Assembly (NCBI GenBank): GCA_012728415.1 | Contig: JAAYFD010000022.1 | Coordinates: 1 to 64,000 of the forward strand | Direction of reading: 5' to 3' | Source: Gammaproteobacteria bacterium | Lineage (GTDB): Bacteria > Pseudomonadota > Gammaproteobacteria > Pseudomonadales > Pseudomonadaceae | DNA: 64,000 bases | Made by a program: the position numbers and the translations under genes | Shown here: positions 1 through 7,800 of the stretch, piece after piece | Layout of the letters: every line of letters starts with the position of its first letter | Numbering within the stretch: position 1 is the first letter of the stretch | The notes under the pieces: model-generated | What the model was told of the DNA's origin: nothing | The model's database searches: none | The model's input: only the letters and a program-made list of their open reading frames with translations

Positions 1-1
1 C

Positions 2-241
2 ACCCAGACTTGTTCGTGTTGCGGGGAACTATCCCCCAACAGCCCGAAAGGTAGAGCGGGTCTTGGAATAAGAGAATGGGCCTGTGGTTGTGGTGCAACC
101 AACGACCGCGATATCAATGCGGCCAGGAACATACTCGCGCTGGGACATCAGCGTCTCGCAGGAGGAATCCCCGCCCCTTTAGGGCGAGGAGGATGTCAAC
201 GATGCAAAGCAAAAAGGAGTGCACATGGAATTTGTGATTAG
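2..241 (+). CDS. tnpB: IS200/IS605-type TnpB, C-terminal part (5' end outside window)
   Basis: The open frame from base 2 encodes the end of a TnpB (OrfB) RNA-guided nuclease. It shows the zinc-finger pairs (CSCC, then CGCG) and the DRDINAARNIL motif, which carries the last RuvC catalytic aspartate. It finishes with a GHQRL...PAPLGRGGC tail typical of this transposon family, reading through the element's right end to a TAG at 239-241. The rest of the gene lies upstream of the window, so I cannot tell whether it is intact. No tnpA is visible. The last codons overlap the start of the next gene in another frame. Confidence 0.85.
   Translation, partial: TQTCSCCGELSPNSPKGRAGLGIREWACGCGATNDRDINAARNILALGHQRLAGGIPAPLGRGGCQRCKAKRSAHGICD
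161..200 (+). mobile_element. Right end of the IS605-type element / 3' end of its omega RNA
   Basis: An imperfect hairpin (arms 169-176 and 182-189, loop CTTTA) lies inside the last codons of tnpB and is followed by GGATGTCAAC. In this family such a hairpin forms the right end and also the 3' part of the TnpB guide RNA scaffold. The host sequence just after the boundary then acts as the guide. The exact boundary (about 198-200) is inferred from family pattern; the left end is not in the window. Confidence 0.55.
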
Positions 242-698
242 TGACGCTCAAGTGCGACGGGAAAAACGCAAACTGATGATTATGGTTTTAATGTTTGCTG
301 TCTTTCTCGCAGTCTTAGCGGCAAAGGCCATTAACGCAGAAAAAATGACTGATTTATTTTTTCCTGTGCTTGGGTTTGTGATTCTGAGCCCCCTGATAGT
401 GACCTTGAGCAAGCGCGTTCGGGAAGGCAAAGCGGCCTTTCCGCGGTTGCAACTGGATGAAGCAGAACGCACGATTGACGTGCTGCACCAGGATCTAAGG
501 GTGACTGTGGAGTTGGCACAGGTTCAAAGCGTGCGTTTGCAATACACGTCGAGCCGGCTGGTTTCAATATTGCTGAAAACGACAGCGGGCGGCGATATGC
601 GCTTTGAAGGGTATGAAAACATTGATGAGCTGGCTTCTGCGTTGCAACGCATCCTCCCGCAAGAGCGCGTCAAACGGATATCGTTTTTTCATCGCTGA
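225..698 (+). CDS. Hypothetical two-TM membrane protein
   Basis: 157 aa, not recognised as a named family. I chose ATG 225 over GTG 219 because AAAAAGGAG at 211-219 is correctly spaced for it. The protein has a short charged N-terminus and two hydrophobic segments (about residues 17-35 and 43-62). A soluble C-terminal domain follows with alternating hydrophobic strands (FPRLQLDEAERTID and similar), which could be a small PH-like beta domain; that is a guess from pattern only. It lies directly at the IS605 right end and 43 bp upstream of another small membrane protein on the same strand, so the two may be co-transcribed. Confidence 0.6.
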   Translation: MEFVISDAQVRREKRKLMIMVLMFAVFLAVLAAKAINAEKMTDLFFPVLGFVILSPLIVTLSKRVREGKAAFPRLQLDEAERTIDVLHQDLRVTVELAQVQSVRLQYTSSRLVSILLKTTAGGDMRFEGYENIDELASALQRILPQERVKRISFFHR

Positions 699-741
699 TC
701 GCTGGTAGCCAAGCATAGAACGGATAACCGAGGAAAAATCC

Positions 742-1218
742 ATGAGTTTGTATCGCTTTAACATAGAGAGCCATTTGCCGGTCGGAAAAGCCGCTCAGCA
801 GATTGAGGCCATGCTGGGTAGCAAAACGTCGCTTACAACGTTTTTCTCGCGCGCCCCAGAACACACAACCCCCTTTGTCGGCAAACTGGAGGGGCAGGGT
901 TTTTCCTGTACCCGCCGAATCCGTTACCAAAATTCGTTTTTGCCGCACATTAAAGGCTGGATCGAATCAGTACCCGGCGGTTCACGGGTCAGTGTGCGCA
1001 TGAATTTGCACCTCTTTGTTTGGCTGTTTTTGCCGGTATTTCTGGGTGTGGGTGGCTATGCCCTGATTACGACTGCAGCTGCAGTGCAGGGTACAAGTGG
1101 CGTGATCACAGCGATTGGCGCAATGGCTGCTTTTCTGGTGGTGGCCGGGCTGTTGTTTTATCTGGAAGCCTTTAAAGCGCGTAAGTTGCTGGAAAAAGCC
1201 TTGCAGCAAAGCGGGTGA
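742..1218 (+). CDS. Hypothetical membrane protein
   Basis: 158 aa, family not recognised. The N-terminal soluble part (about residues 1-88) is followed by two hydrophobic segments (about 90-110 and 119-141) and a short basic tail. It starts at ATG 742 behind a GAGGAAAAATCC Shine-Dalgarno region. It is probably paired with the preceding two-TM protein: same strand, short gap, and soluble and membrane parts in reversed order. It is convergent with hicB, whose stop is only 15 bp away. There is no functional clue beyond membrane location. Confidence 0.6.
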   Translation: MSLYRFNIESHLPVGKAAQQIEAMLGSKTSLTTFFSRAPEHTTPFVGKLEGQGFSCTRRIRYQNSFLPHIKGWIESVPGGSRVSVRMNLHLFVWLFLPVFLGVGGYALITTAAAVQGTSGVITAIGAMAAFLVVAGLLFYLEAFKARKLLEKALQQSG

Positions 1219-1232
1219 GTGGCGGCTGCTAT

Positions 1233-1577
1233 TTAGCTCAGTCTGGGGTGGCCTAGTGCATCCAGCAAAACGTCTTGGATCAGTGCGTTCAGGCTTTTGT
1301 TTTGTGCCTGTGCGCGAATTGCCAGTTGCTCGTGCAGTTGACTGGGCACACGCAGGTTGAACTTGCCGGAATAGTGGCGCAGTGGCTCGATGCCTTGTTC
1401 CCGGCAAACCTCAAGGTAGATTTCGAGTGATTTTTTAAATTCGGTACGCAGCTCTTCTGGACTGTTGCCGTAAAAGTCGGCACCGCCGCTGAGGCCGAGA
1501 ATTTCACCGCGAAACATGTCCAGTTCTGCGTCGTATTCTATTTTTGCTTTGTAGTCATCAAGTTGCATGATGTTCAT
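1233..1577 (-). CDS. hicB: HicB-family antitoxin
   Basis: 114 aa. The N-terminal half (about residues 1-60) has the HicB fold signature: Y.A.IEYDAELDMFRGEILGL, then a DFYG.S.EEL..EF..SLE pattern. The C-terminal part (NLRVPSQLHEQLAIRAQAQNKSLN) is a ribbon-helix-helix DNA-binding segment, as expected for an antitoxin that also autoregulates its operon. The start codon overlaps the end of hicA by 4 bp, so translation is coupled. It neutralises the HicA mRNA interferase. Confidence 0.9.
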   Translation of the reverse strand: MNIMQLDDYKAKIEYDAELDMFRGEILGLSGGADFYGNSPEELRTEFKKSLEIYLEVCREQGIEPLRHYSGKFNLRVPSQLHEQLAIRAQAQNKSLNALIQDVLLDALGHPRLS

Positions 1578-1828
1578 GGCCTAACTCCATTTTGATACAG
1601 CCACGTGCGAATGCTGGCAACGGCTCCCTTGTCGGTGTCAGGGCCGGGGTGTGGTCTGTGGAACACCCTGACTTCGCCAAACAGGATAATTGCGACACGG
1701 CTGCCTTCACGTTCACTGATTTCAGCACCCAGCTCAATGAAAAGCGCCTCTATGTCCTTCCACTTGATGCTTCCGCTGACGGGGCGTGCATAAAGGCCGT
1801 TCAGTGTGTTGGTGCATTTCTTTTTCAT
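1574..1828 (-). CDS. hicA: HicA-family mRNA interferase toxin
   Basis: 84 aa from ATG 1828, which has GGAG upstream; the 10-residue extension to 1858 has no clear ribosome site. The sequence (KWKDIEALFIELGAEISEREGSR..., then VRVFHRPHPGPDTDKGAVASIR.WL..NG) belongs to the HicA subgroup with GSR in place of the usual GS-H. From memory of relatives this is normal for that subgroup, so I do not call it inactive. HicA cleaves mRNA when HicB is depleted. Order is hicA-hicB, with hicA promoter-proximal. Confidence 0.88.
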   Translation of the reverse strand: MKKKCTNTLNGLYARPVSGSIKWKDIEALFIELGAEISEREGSRVAIILFGEVRVFHRPHPGPDTDKGAVASIRTWLYQNGVRP

Positions 1829-1919
1829 GATGGTACCGCTCCATGGTACTGTGCTCAAGCAAATTTTATCTGTTATTTCTTAGCAAAATTCGTGGAACAT
1901 CCCCATCTGAACTCAACGA

Positions 1920-1939
1920 ATTAGCTGGCGGGCTGATGT
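1920..1939. repeat. Direct repeat, left copy, flanking the MmeI-like gene
   Basis: ATTAGCTGGCGGGCTGATGT here recurs at 4686-4706 with one substitution and one extra G. The two copies bracket the restriction-modification gene almost exactly; this copy ends at the stop codon of that gene. Confidence 0.55.
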
Positions 1940-4644
1940 CAAAGGTTTTCAATGTATTTCTGGTACAGCCCGAACAGAAAGGCCACGCGCTCGGCTTCGG
2001 TGTTGAAACGGGTTTTGCCGTAGGCGCTGTCCACTGCCCTGTCCAGTTTTTGGTGGGCTTTGAGCAATGCGGGCGGCATGGTCAGCGGGTCGTAGAGGTC
2101 GGCCAGCGAGGAGTCCGGGAATTGGGCGCGGGCATCCAGTACCTCTTGCGCGGCGGTTTCGATGGCCTGCTTTTGTTTGTCAGTGGGGTTTTCTGGCCAC
2201 GGGAAGTTGTTGTAGACGATGCCTACGGAATAGCGGTATCTGCTTTCTAGACGGCCCGCCACCACGCGCATCCAGGCATTGTGCATATGAGAATGAATGA
2301 CGCCAAAGTGAAATAACGAAGCATTGGGCACGATTTTTACCAGGTTGCTGCTGAGTGTTGTCGGTTCTTCAAACCCTATGGGGATATAGGGTCTGCGCTC
2401 AGATGAAACCTCGGGAATAATCAGATAAGTGCCTTCTGGCATATTTTCAACATGAAACCGGGTCGGTGTTGCCGCCAGCTTTTGTGTCGGGGCGCTTTTG
2501 CTGTCCAGTCGTACCTGACGCACGGCGTCGATACGCTTGAGCACTTCGGGCATTTTCTTCAGATCTGCCGGGCTGGCATCACCCAACCACAAGCAATATC
2601 TGTGATAACCGTTAAGGAACTCATGGGCACCCAGCCAGCGCCGAAAGTAAGGGGCCGCGGCTGGCTCCTTGAGTAGAAACTCATCTTTTTCTTCAGCGGT
2701 AAACAGGTAGTTGCCACCGTCTATGGGCTTGTTACCTATGCCGATTTCTGGAATGTCACATAGCGGACGTCTGCGATTGGTCAAAATGGTGTTTGCGGCA
2801 TCCACCAGATAAGGGTTGATGTTTTTGACTTCAATGGCCAGTGGTTCGCCCTTGATGTCTTCATACTCAAAAATTGTTTTCGGGCTGATGTCATGCAAGG
2901 CAAAGCCAATGATGACGCAGTGTACGGCGGCCTTGCCACGTGCCTCATTGCTCCAGGCAAAGGTGCGATGGGCAAAGAATATTTTGGCGTTTTGTTCCAG
3001 CATCCAGCCCCAGAGCACACCAACCTGTTCACCCTGACTGATGGAGTTGGTGGAGACAAAAGCGCAGCGAATGTCTGTGCCTTGCATCATCTCAAGCGCT
3101 TTCACATACCAAGCGGCAACAAAATCGAGTAGGCCAGCGTTTTTGATGCCCTCAAATACCAAAGCCACATCAGCTCGCTGGTTAGCGTCCATGAACTTGG
3201 CCCCCACAAACGGCGGGTTACCCAGTATATAGCTGAGTTTTTGCGCGGAAATGACATCATTCCAGTCCAGCTGCAGGGCGTTACCATGGACAATGGTGCC
3301 GCTGGTGTGCAGTGGAATACGGGCAAAGTAGGCACCAAATTCTTCCGATACCAGAAGGTTCATCTGGTGGTCCATCAGCCAGAGGGCTACCTGGGCGATC
3401 TGGGCGGGAAATTCTTCGATTTCGATGCCGAAAAACTGATCCACGTCCACCTGGATCAGGCTGGATACATCCAGCGCCAGCTGGTCACTGGCACGCAGGG
3501 CGCGCAGAACGGCCAGCTCCAGCAGGCGCAGCTCGCGGTAGGCAATCACCAGAAAGTTGCCGCAGCCACAGGCCGGATCGAGAAAGGTTAGCTGGCGCAG
3601 CTTGAGCTGAAATTCCTGCAGTTTTCGCGGATTGTTTTTGTAGCGCTCAAATTCGGTCCAGAGTTCATCAAGGAACAGCGGCTTGATCAGTTTGAGGATG
3701 TTGCCTTCGCTGGTGTAGTGCGCGCCCAGGTTGCGGCGGGCGGTTTTGTCCATGATGGACTGAAACAGCGAACCAAAAATGGCTGGCGAAATGCGACCCC
3801 AGTCCAGCGCACAGCAGTCGAGCAGGGAGCGGCGCATGGCGCTGTCGAAACTGGCAATGGGCAGGATTTCGGCAAACAGCTGGCCGTTAATGTATGGGAA
3901 AGCAGCCAGCTGCTCGTCGAGGTTCTTGAAACGCTTGTCAGTGGGCGTGTTGAGCACCTGAAACAATGCAGACAGCTGCTGGGCCAGATCGCTGCCGTCT
4001 TCGCGGGTACGCTCTTCAATAAACTCTTGCAGCTGCTGGCGCTGGAAAATGCCGGTATCTTCGGCGAACAGGCAGAATAATAAGCGTACCAGATAAACTT
4101 CCAGCTCGTGCCCGCTGTAGCCAACTTCGCGCATTTGGTCGTGCAGTTTGCCCATGCGCTCGGCGGCTTCGATGTTGACCGGGTCCTGTTCCTGGATTTT
4201 GTGCGTCTGATAGCCGGCGATAAAGCCAAAGAGCTGGACGTTCTGGTGTAGCTCGCTCAGTGGAAATTCATAGCTTTGCTGCTCATCCAGATCGTGCAGG
4301 CGCAAACGGGCAAAGTCGGATACCAGCACATAGCGTGGCAAGTCACGCTCGGCGATACCGGTGAAGTAATCCAGCGCCTGATCAAAAGCTTTTTCCAGAT
4401 CTTTGCCCAGCGACTTGTGTTCCACCAGCAGCACGCCTTTCCAGAACAGGTCGATATGGCCACGACGCTGGCCCAGTAGCTTGACGCTATGCTCAAAGCT
4501 GGCCACACGGCGGCGGCTGATGCCGAATATGTGAAAAAAATCATTCCAGAAACTTTGCGCCTCGGCGTGCTCGCTGGCTTCGTCCTGCCAGTCTTTGCTA
4601 AAAGCTAGGGCGCGGCTTTTAATTTCGTTCCATGATAAGGGCAT
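1939..4644 (-). CDS. MmeI-like (type IIL/IIG) bifunctional restriction-modification enzyme
   Basis: 901 aa, close to MmeI (919 aa). It is a single polypeptide expected to methylate and cut DNA. The N-terminal nuclease motif is D65-X9-E75-H-K77, the same spacing as the D-X9-EXK site of MmeI. A helical linker (about 150-340) leads to the adenine-methyltransferase core, with the SAM motif DPACGCGNF at 356-364 and catalytic NPPF at 476-479. The C-terminal 350 residues correspond to the target-recognition and C-terminal domains. No separate methylase or specificity gene is nearby, as expected for this type, because one recognition domain serves both activities. It probably modifies only one strand. 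Reading frame and all motifs look intact. It lies next to hicAB in accessory DNA. Confidence 0.88.
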   Translation of the reverse strand: MPLSWNEIKSRALAFSKDWQDEASEHAEAQSFWNDFFHIFGISRRRVASFEHSVKLLGQRRGHIDLFWKGVLLVEHKSLGKDLEKAFDQALDYFTGIAERDLPRYVLVSDFARLRLHDLDEQQSYEFPLSELHQNVQLFGFIAGYQTHKIQEQDPVNIEAAERMGKLHDQMREVGYSGHELEVYLVRLLFCLFAEDTGIFQRQQLQEFIEERTREDGSDLAQQLSALFQVLNTPTDKRFKNLDEQLAAFPYINGQLFAEILPIASFDSAMRRSLLDCCALDWGRISPAIFGSLFQSIMDKTARRNLGAHYTSEGNILKLIKPLFLDELWTEFERYKNNPRKLQEFQLKLRQLTFLDPACGCGNFLVIAYRELRLLELAVLRALRASDQLALDVSSLIQVDVDQFFGIEIEEFPAQIAQVALWLMDHQMNLLVSEEFGAYFARIPLHTSGTIVHGNALQLDWNDVISAQKLSYILGNPPFVGAKFMDANQRADVALVFEGIKNAGLLDFVAAWYVKALEMMQGTDIRCAFVSTNSISQGEQVGVLWGWMLEQNAKIFFAHRTFAWSNEARGKAAVHCVIIGFALHDISPKTIFEYEDIKGEPLAIEVKNINPYLVDAANTILTNRRRPLCDIPEIGIGNKPIDGGNYLFTAEEKDEFLLKEPAAAPYFRRWLGAHEFLNGYHRYCLWLGDASPADLKKMPEVLKRIDAVRQVRLDSKSAPTQKLAATPTRFHVENMPEGTYLIIPEVSSERRPYIPIGFEEPTTLSSNLVKIVPNASLFHFGVIHSHMHNAWMRVVAGRLESRYRYSVGIVYNNFPWPENPTDKQKQAIETAAQEVLDARAQFPDSSLADLYDPLTMPPALLKAHQKLDRAVDSAYGKTRFNTEAERVAFLFGLYQKYIENL

Positions 4645-4685
4645 ATCGGCTCCGTTGACGGCAAGTTGTGCAGTTAAGAGTGATG

Positions 4686-4706
4686 ATTAGCTGGCGAGCT
4701 GGATGT
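4686..4706. repeat. Direct repeat, right copy, flanking the MmeI-like gene
   Basis: ATTAGCTGGCGAGCTGGATGT, matching the copy at 1920-1939 apart from G/A at one position and one inserted G. It lies 42 bp upstream of the restriction gene start. Confidence 0.55.
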
Positions 4707-4800
4707 GGTTTCTGTAAGCACTGGTGCTAATACTAAACCAAACAGGTATCTGGTTCCTGTATATGGCTGGCTTTTACCGCTCGGTAAGCTGGGGCTTGCT

Positions 4801-4824
4801 GCCAAAAATGGCAGCATTTTTGGC
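4801..4824. repeat. Perfect 10-bp inverted repeat between the RM gene and the orphan antitoxin
   Basis: GCCAAAAATG, loop GCAG, then CATTTTTGGC. A smaller inverted repeat (TTACCG CT CGGTAA) lies at about 4775-4788, and ACAGG...CCTGT lies just before that. The internal T run suits a terminator-like or operator role. Nothing else is recognisable in the gene-free stretch 4645-4988 apart from a 19-codon open frame at 4914-4973 that I do not call. Confidence 0.6.
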
Positions 4825-4988
4825 GAATCCGCGAAAGTGTCAAGGCTGTGCGCACCAGCCCTTTGCGATAGTATGCAAGTTGTCGCAGGGCAATAAACAA
4901 AACAGGGCTTTCCATGTCCAAGGCCATCAAGCCAAAGCAAAACCCGGCCATGCCGGCATTGAGTAACACCTGAACAAGAGATCTATTC

Positions 4989-5210
4989 ATGAATCTGCAA
5001 AGAATTGAAGATGAGGCGCTCCACCTCCCTAGAGTGGAGCGAATCAAGCTGATTCAGCGTTTGGTGTTGAGCCTGGAGTCCCCGTCAGAACAGGGGCTTA
5101 GCTCTGACTGGCTGATTGAGGCGCGGCGCAGGGCAGAAGAACTCGACAGTGGAGCCGTTGAGGCAGTGCTTGGCGAAGATGTTTTGAAAAAGGCCAAAGT
5201 ATCGATTTAA
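4989..5210 (+). CDS. Addiction-module antitoxin of the 'unstable antitoxin' family, orphan
   Basis: 73 aa. The sequence (ALHLPRVERIKLIQRLVLSLE, then WLIEARRRAEELDSGAVEAVLGEDVLKKAK) matches the short putative addiction-module component family that normally precedes a RelE/ParE-type toxin. It starts at ATG 4989; the upstream AACAAGAG is a plausible ribosome site. No toxin ORF follows: after the stop only about 70 bp remain before convergent rsmE. It may be a leftover of a decayed pair or may act in trans. Confidence 0.75.
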   Translation: MNLQRIEDEALHLPRVERIKLIQRLVLSLESPSEQGLSSDWLIEARRRAEELDSGAVEAVLGEDVLKKAKVSI

Positions 5211-5254
5211 TAAACTGTTTTCTTCATCCGGCAGCAGAAACCGCATTACTGGCT
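5210..5254 (+). pseudogene. Possible remnant of a RelE/ParE toxin N-terminus
   Basis: Directly after the antitoxin stop, one frame reads FLHPAAETALLAGQA. This resembles the '.FHPxAExEL..A' start of ParE/RelE toxins that partner this antitoxin family. There is no start codon and the similarity ends within about 15 codons, just before the end of rsmE. This is inferred from position and a short motif only. Confidence 0.3.
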
Positions 5255-5279
5255 GGGCAGGCTATAAAAACCCAAGCCT

Positions 5280-6002
5280 TCAGACAAAATCCCCCCACAG
5301 ATACTGCACCAGACTCAGCGCCACAACGGGCGCGGTTTCGGTGCGCAGCACGCGCGGGCCAAAGCAGGCGGCGTGAAAGCCGGCCTGCTGCGCGGTGCTG
5401 ACTTCGCTATCGCTCAGGCCGCCCTCGGGACCAATCAGCAGGGCCAGCTGCTGCGGGCGTTGGTGGCTGGCCAGCGGGCTGACGGCAGGGTGCAGCACCA
5501 GTTTTAAATCAGCTTCAACCTGTTGCTGCCACTGGGCCAGTGCAAGCGGTGGATGAATGATAGGTACCGAGCTGCGACCACATTGCTCACAGGCGCTGAT
5601 GGCAACCTGTCGCCAGTGCTCCAGACGCTTCTGCGCCCGCTCGTCATTCAGCCGCACTTCGCAGCGTTCGCTGAATAACGGGGTGATCTCGGTGACGCCC
5701 AGCTCGGTGGCTTTCTGGATTGCCCAATCCATGCGTTCACCACGGGACAGTACCTGGCCCAGATGAACCTGCAGGGGCGAGTCCGGCTGGCCGGGCAGGG
5801 CGTTTTCCAGCTCGACGGCTACCGTTTTTTTCCCGGCTTCGACAATCACACCGGGAAATTCCTGCCCGCTGCCATCAAACAGTTGCAGCGCATCACCGGC
5901 CTGCATGCGCAGCACCCGGCTGATGTAATGGGCGCTGGCTTCCGGCAGCTGAATACGGCCACTGGCAAGAGGCTGGTCGATGTAAAAACGGGACAGACGC
6001 AT
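5280..6002 (-). CDS. rsmE: 16S rRNA (uracil-1498-N3)-methyltransferase
   Basis: 240 aa, normal length. It methylates U1498 of 16S rRNA in the 30S subunit. The N-terminal PUA-like part (MRLSRFYIDQPL...HYISRVLRMQAGD) is followed by a SPOUT methyltransferase domain with the knot motifs QKATELGV, LLIGPEGGLSDSE and LGPRVLRTETA-like (here FGPRVLRTETAP near residues 213-224). It is divergent from bioA across 222 bp, a pairing also found in P. aeruginosa (rsmE next to bioA). Confidence 0.95.
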   Translation of the reverse strand: MRLSRFYIDQPLASGRIQLPEASAHYISRVLRMQAGDALQLFDGSGQEFPGVIVEAGKKTVAVELENALPGQPDSPLQVHLGQVLSRGERMDWAIQKATELGVTEITPLFSERCEVRLNDERAQKRLEHWRQVAISACEQCGRSSVPIIHPPLALAQWQQQVEADLKLVLHPAVSPLASHQRPQQLALLIGPEGGLSDSEVSTAQQAGFHAACFGPRVLRTETAPVVALSLVQYLWGDFV

Positions 6003-6147
6003 GGGTACCTGCCTGCAAAACGGGGTGGAAAGACAGCCGCATTGTCCGTAGGCTGGACGGGAAACTCAACTGTCGATTGGTTGGTCGTTTTTTATACAGT
6101 TGGTGCTGACCCTTGTCAGTGCTGGCCTGTGGGCGGCTGTCCCAAGG

Positions 6148-6187
6148 TTATCCACAGTCTGTTACAGATTAAAGGTGGATATCCACA
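6148..6187 (+). promoter_or_regulatory. Two DnaA-box-like sites upstream of bioA
   Basis: TTATCCACA at 6148-6156 is a perfect consensus DnaA box. ATATCCACA at 6179-6187 matches 8 of 9 positions in the same orientation. Both lie in the rsmE-bioA divergent gap, within 80 bp of the bioA start. No AT-rich unwinding region or further boxes were seen, so this is not proposed as an origin. It may reflect DnaA control or chance. Confidence 0.45.
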
Positions 6188-6224
6188 GCCGGTTAAAGCG
6201 ACCTGCCATACAAGGAAATACAGC

Positions 6225-7580
6225 ATGACAAGCAGCAACCAGCACTGGATGCAGCGTGACCTGAACGTGGTCTGGCATCCCTGCACCCAGATGAAAGATC
6301 ATGAAACCATCCCGCTGATCCCTATTCGCCGGGGCGAGGGCATCTGGCTGGAAGACTACGATGGCAAACGCTATCTGGATGCGGTCAGCTCCTGGTGGAC
6401 GAATGTGTTTGGCCACTGCAACCCGCGCATTAACGAGCGCATCAAGCAGCAGGTGGACCAGCTGGAGCATGTGATTTTGGGCGGTTTTACCCATGCACCG
6501 GTGGTGGAGCTGTCCGAGCGGCTGGTACAGCTGGCGCCGGATGGGCTGAGCAGGGTGTTCTATGCGGATAACGGCTCGGCGGGTATCGAGGTGGCGTTGA
6601 AGATGAGCCATCACTACTGGCGCAACATCGGCCAGCCGCAGAAAAAACGTTTTTTGACCATCACCAACGGTTACCACGGCGAAACCCTGGGCACCATGTC
6701 GGTCAGTGATGTGGCGCTGTACACGGACACCTATCGGGCGTTGCTGCTGGACTGCCTCAAGGTGCCCAGTCCGGACTGTTACTACCGTGAGCCGGGCCAG
6801 AGCTGGGAAGAGCACAGCCGGGCCATGTTTAGTCACATGCAGCAGGCGCTGGAGCAGCATCATGATGAAATTTCAGCGGTGATTCTGGAGCCGCTGGTGC
6901 AGGGTGCCGGCGGCATGCGCATGTACCACCCGGTCTATCTGAGCCTGCTGCGTCAGGCGTGTGACGAGTTTGGCGTGCATCTGATCCTGGACGAGATTGC
7001 TGTGGGCTTCGGTCGTACCGGCAGCATGTTTGCCTGTGAGCAGGCCGGTATTACGCCGGATTTCCTGGTGCTGTCAAAGGCGCTGACGGGTGGCTACTTG
7101 CCGCTGGCGGCGGTGCTGACCAGCGAGCAGGTGTATCAGGCGTTTTACGATGATTACAGCACCCTGAAGGCGTTTCTGCACTCGCATACTTACACCGCGA
7201 ATCCGCTGGCCTGCAGTGCCGCCCTGGCTACGCTGGATATTTTCGAGCAGGATAACGTGATCGAAAAAAATCGCGAGCTGGCACGGGTGATGGGCGAGGC
7301 GACAGCGCATCTGGCCGATCATCCGCACATTGCCGAGGTGCGCCAGACCGGCATGATCCTGGCGATGGAAATGGTGCAGGACAAGGCCGGCAAGACCCCA
7401 TATCCCTGGCAGCAGCGGCGCGGCATGCGCGTTTACCAATATGCGCTGAAGCATGGTGTCCTGCTGCGTCCATTGGGCAATGTGGTGTATTTCATCCCGC
7501 CCTATGTGATTACCCCGGAACAAATCCGCTGGCTGGCAGAGGTGGCGACCGAGGGGATTGATCTGGCGGTGCGGGACTAG
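6225..7580 (+). CDS. bioA: Adenosylmethionine-8-amino-7-oxononanoate aminotransferase
   Basis: 451 aa. This PLP enzyme converts KAPA to DAPA using SAM as amino donor, in biotin synthesis. I start it at ATG 6225 (CAAGGAAATACAGC upstream), giving MTSSNQHWMQRDLNVVWHPCTQMKDHE, the usual BioA N-terminus. The longer open frame back to 5763 overlaps rsmE and is not homologous. Recognisable parts: SSWWTNVFGH substrate region, DEIAVGFGRTG cofactor motif and the PLP lysine in LSKALTGGYLPLAA. Other bio genes are not adjacent; bioD lies 22 kb away and the bioBFHC genes are outside the window. Confidence 0.95.
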   Translation: MTSSNQHWMQRDLNVVWHPCTQMKDHETIPLIPIRRGEGIWLEDYDGKRYLDAVSSWWTNVFGHCNPRINERIKQQVDQLEHVILGGFTHAPVVELSERLVQLAPDGLSRVFYADNGSAGIEVALKMSHHYWRNIGQPQKKRFLTITNGYHGETLGTMSVSDVALYTDTYRALLLDCLKVPSPDCYYREPGQSWEEHSRAMFSHMQQALEQHHDEISAVILEPLVQGAGGMRMYHPVYLSLLRQACDEFGVHLILDEIAVGFGRTGSMFACEQAGITPDFLVLSKALTGGYLPLAAVLTSEQVYQAFYDDYSTLKAFLHSHTYTANPLACSAALATLDIFEQDNVIEKNRELARVMGEATAHLADHPHIAEVRQTGMILAMEMVQDKAGKTPYPWQQRRGMRVYQYALKHGVLLRPLGNVVYFIPPYVITPEQIRWLAEVATEGIDLAVRD

Positions 7581-7723
7581 CCCCGGTCAGTAGAAGTGCT
7601 TTATACAAGTGCCGTCTGGTGTGGTGGCGGCCTTGCGCAGTGCAACGGGTGCTTCAGCCAGGCTTGAGCCGATGGATAACAAACTTGATCTGATTGGTGC
7701 CGGAATCTATATTGGCCGGCCAA

Positions 7724-7773
7724 CAGGAGGACGACCTCCCCTGTAACGGGCTTTGTTACCAGGACGACCAGGC
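7724..7773 (+). ncRNA. Guanidine-II (mini-ykkC) riboswitch
   Basis: Two small hairpins each present the conserved ACGA loop of this class. The first is GGAGG-ACGA-CCTCC, extended by ACA/TGT pairs (about 7724-7744). The second is CCAGG-ACGA-CCAGG (7759-7772). Spacing of about 15 nt between the hairpins and a position 28 bp upstream of a sugE-type start codon fit the class, which senses guanidinium and switches on exporters. The second stem contains an A-A mismatch. The gene it should control is broken (see sugE). Confidence 0.85.
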
Positions 7774-7800
7774 TCAATACTTTAGAGTCCTGAGCATGTC

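Noticed and set aside
1574..1828. HicA lacking the usual catalytic GS-His, suspected inactive
   Set aside because: The GSR...VFHRPHP form is, to my knowledge, standard in this HicA subgroup, so loss of activity cannot be claimed.
4914..4973. 19-codon frame MSKAIKPKQNPAMPALSNT before the orphan antitoxin
   Set aside because: No ribosome site, no homology that I know; too short to support.
6148..6187. Replication origin near the DnaA boxes
   Set aside because: Only two boxes, no AT-rich unwinding region, no dnaA/dnaN/gidA neighbours.
5763..6224. N-terminal extension of bioA by 154 codons
   Set aside because: It overlaps rsmE on the other strand, and normal BioA starts at the ATG with a ribosome site at 6225.
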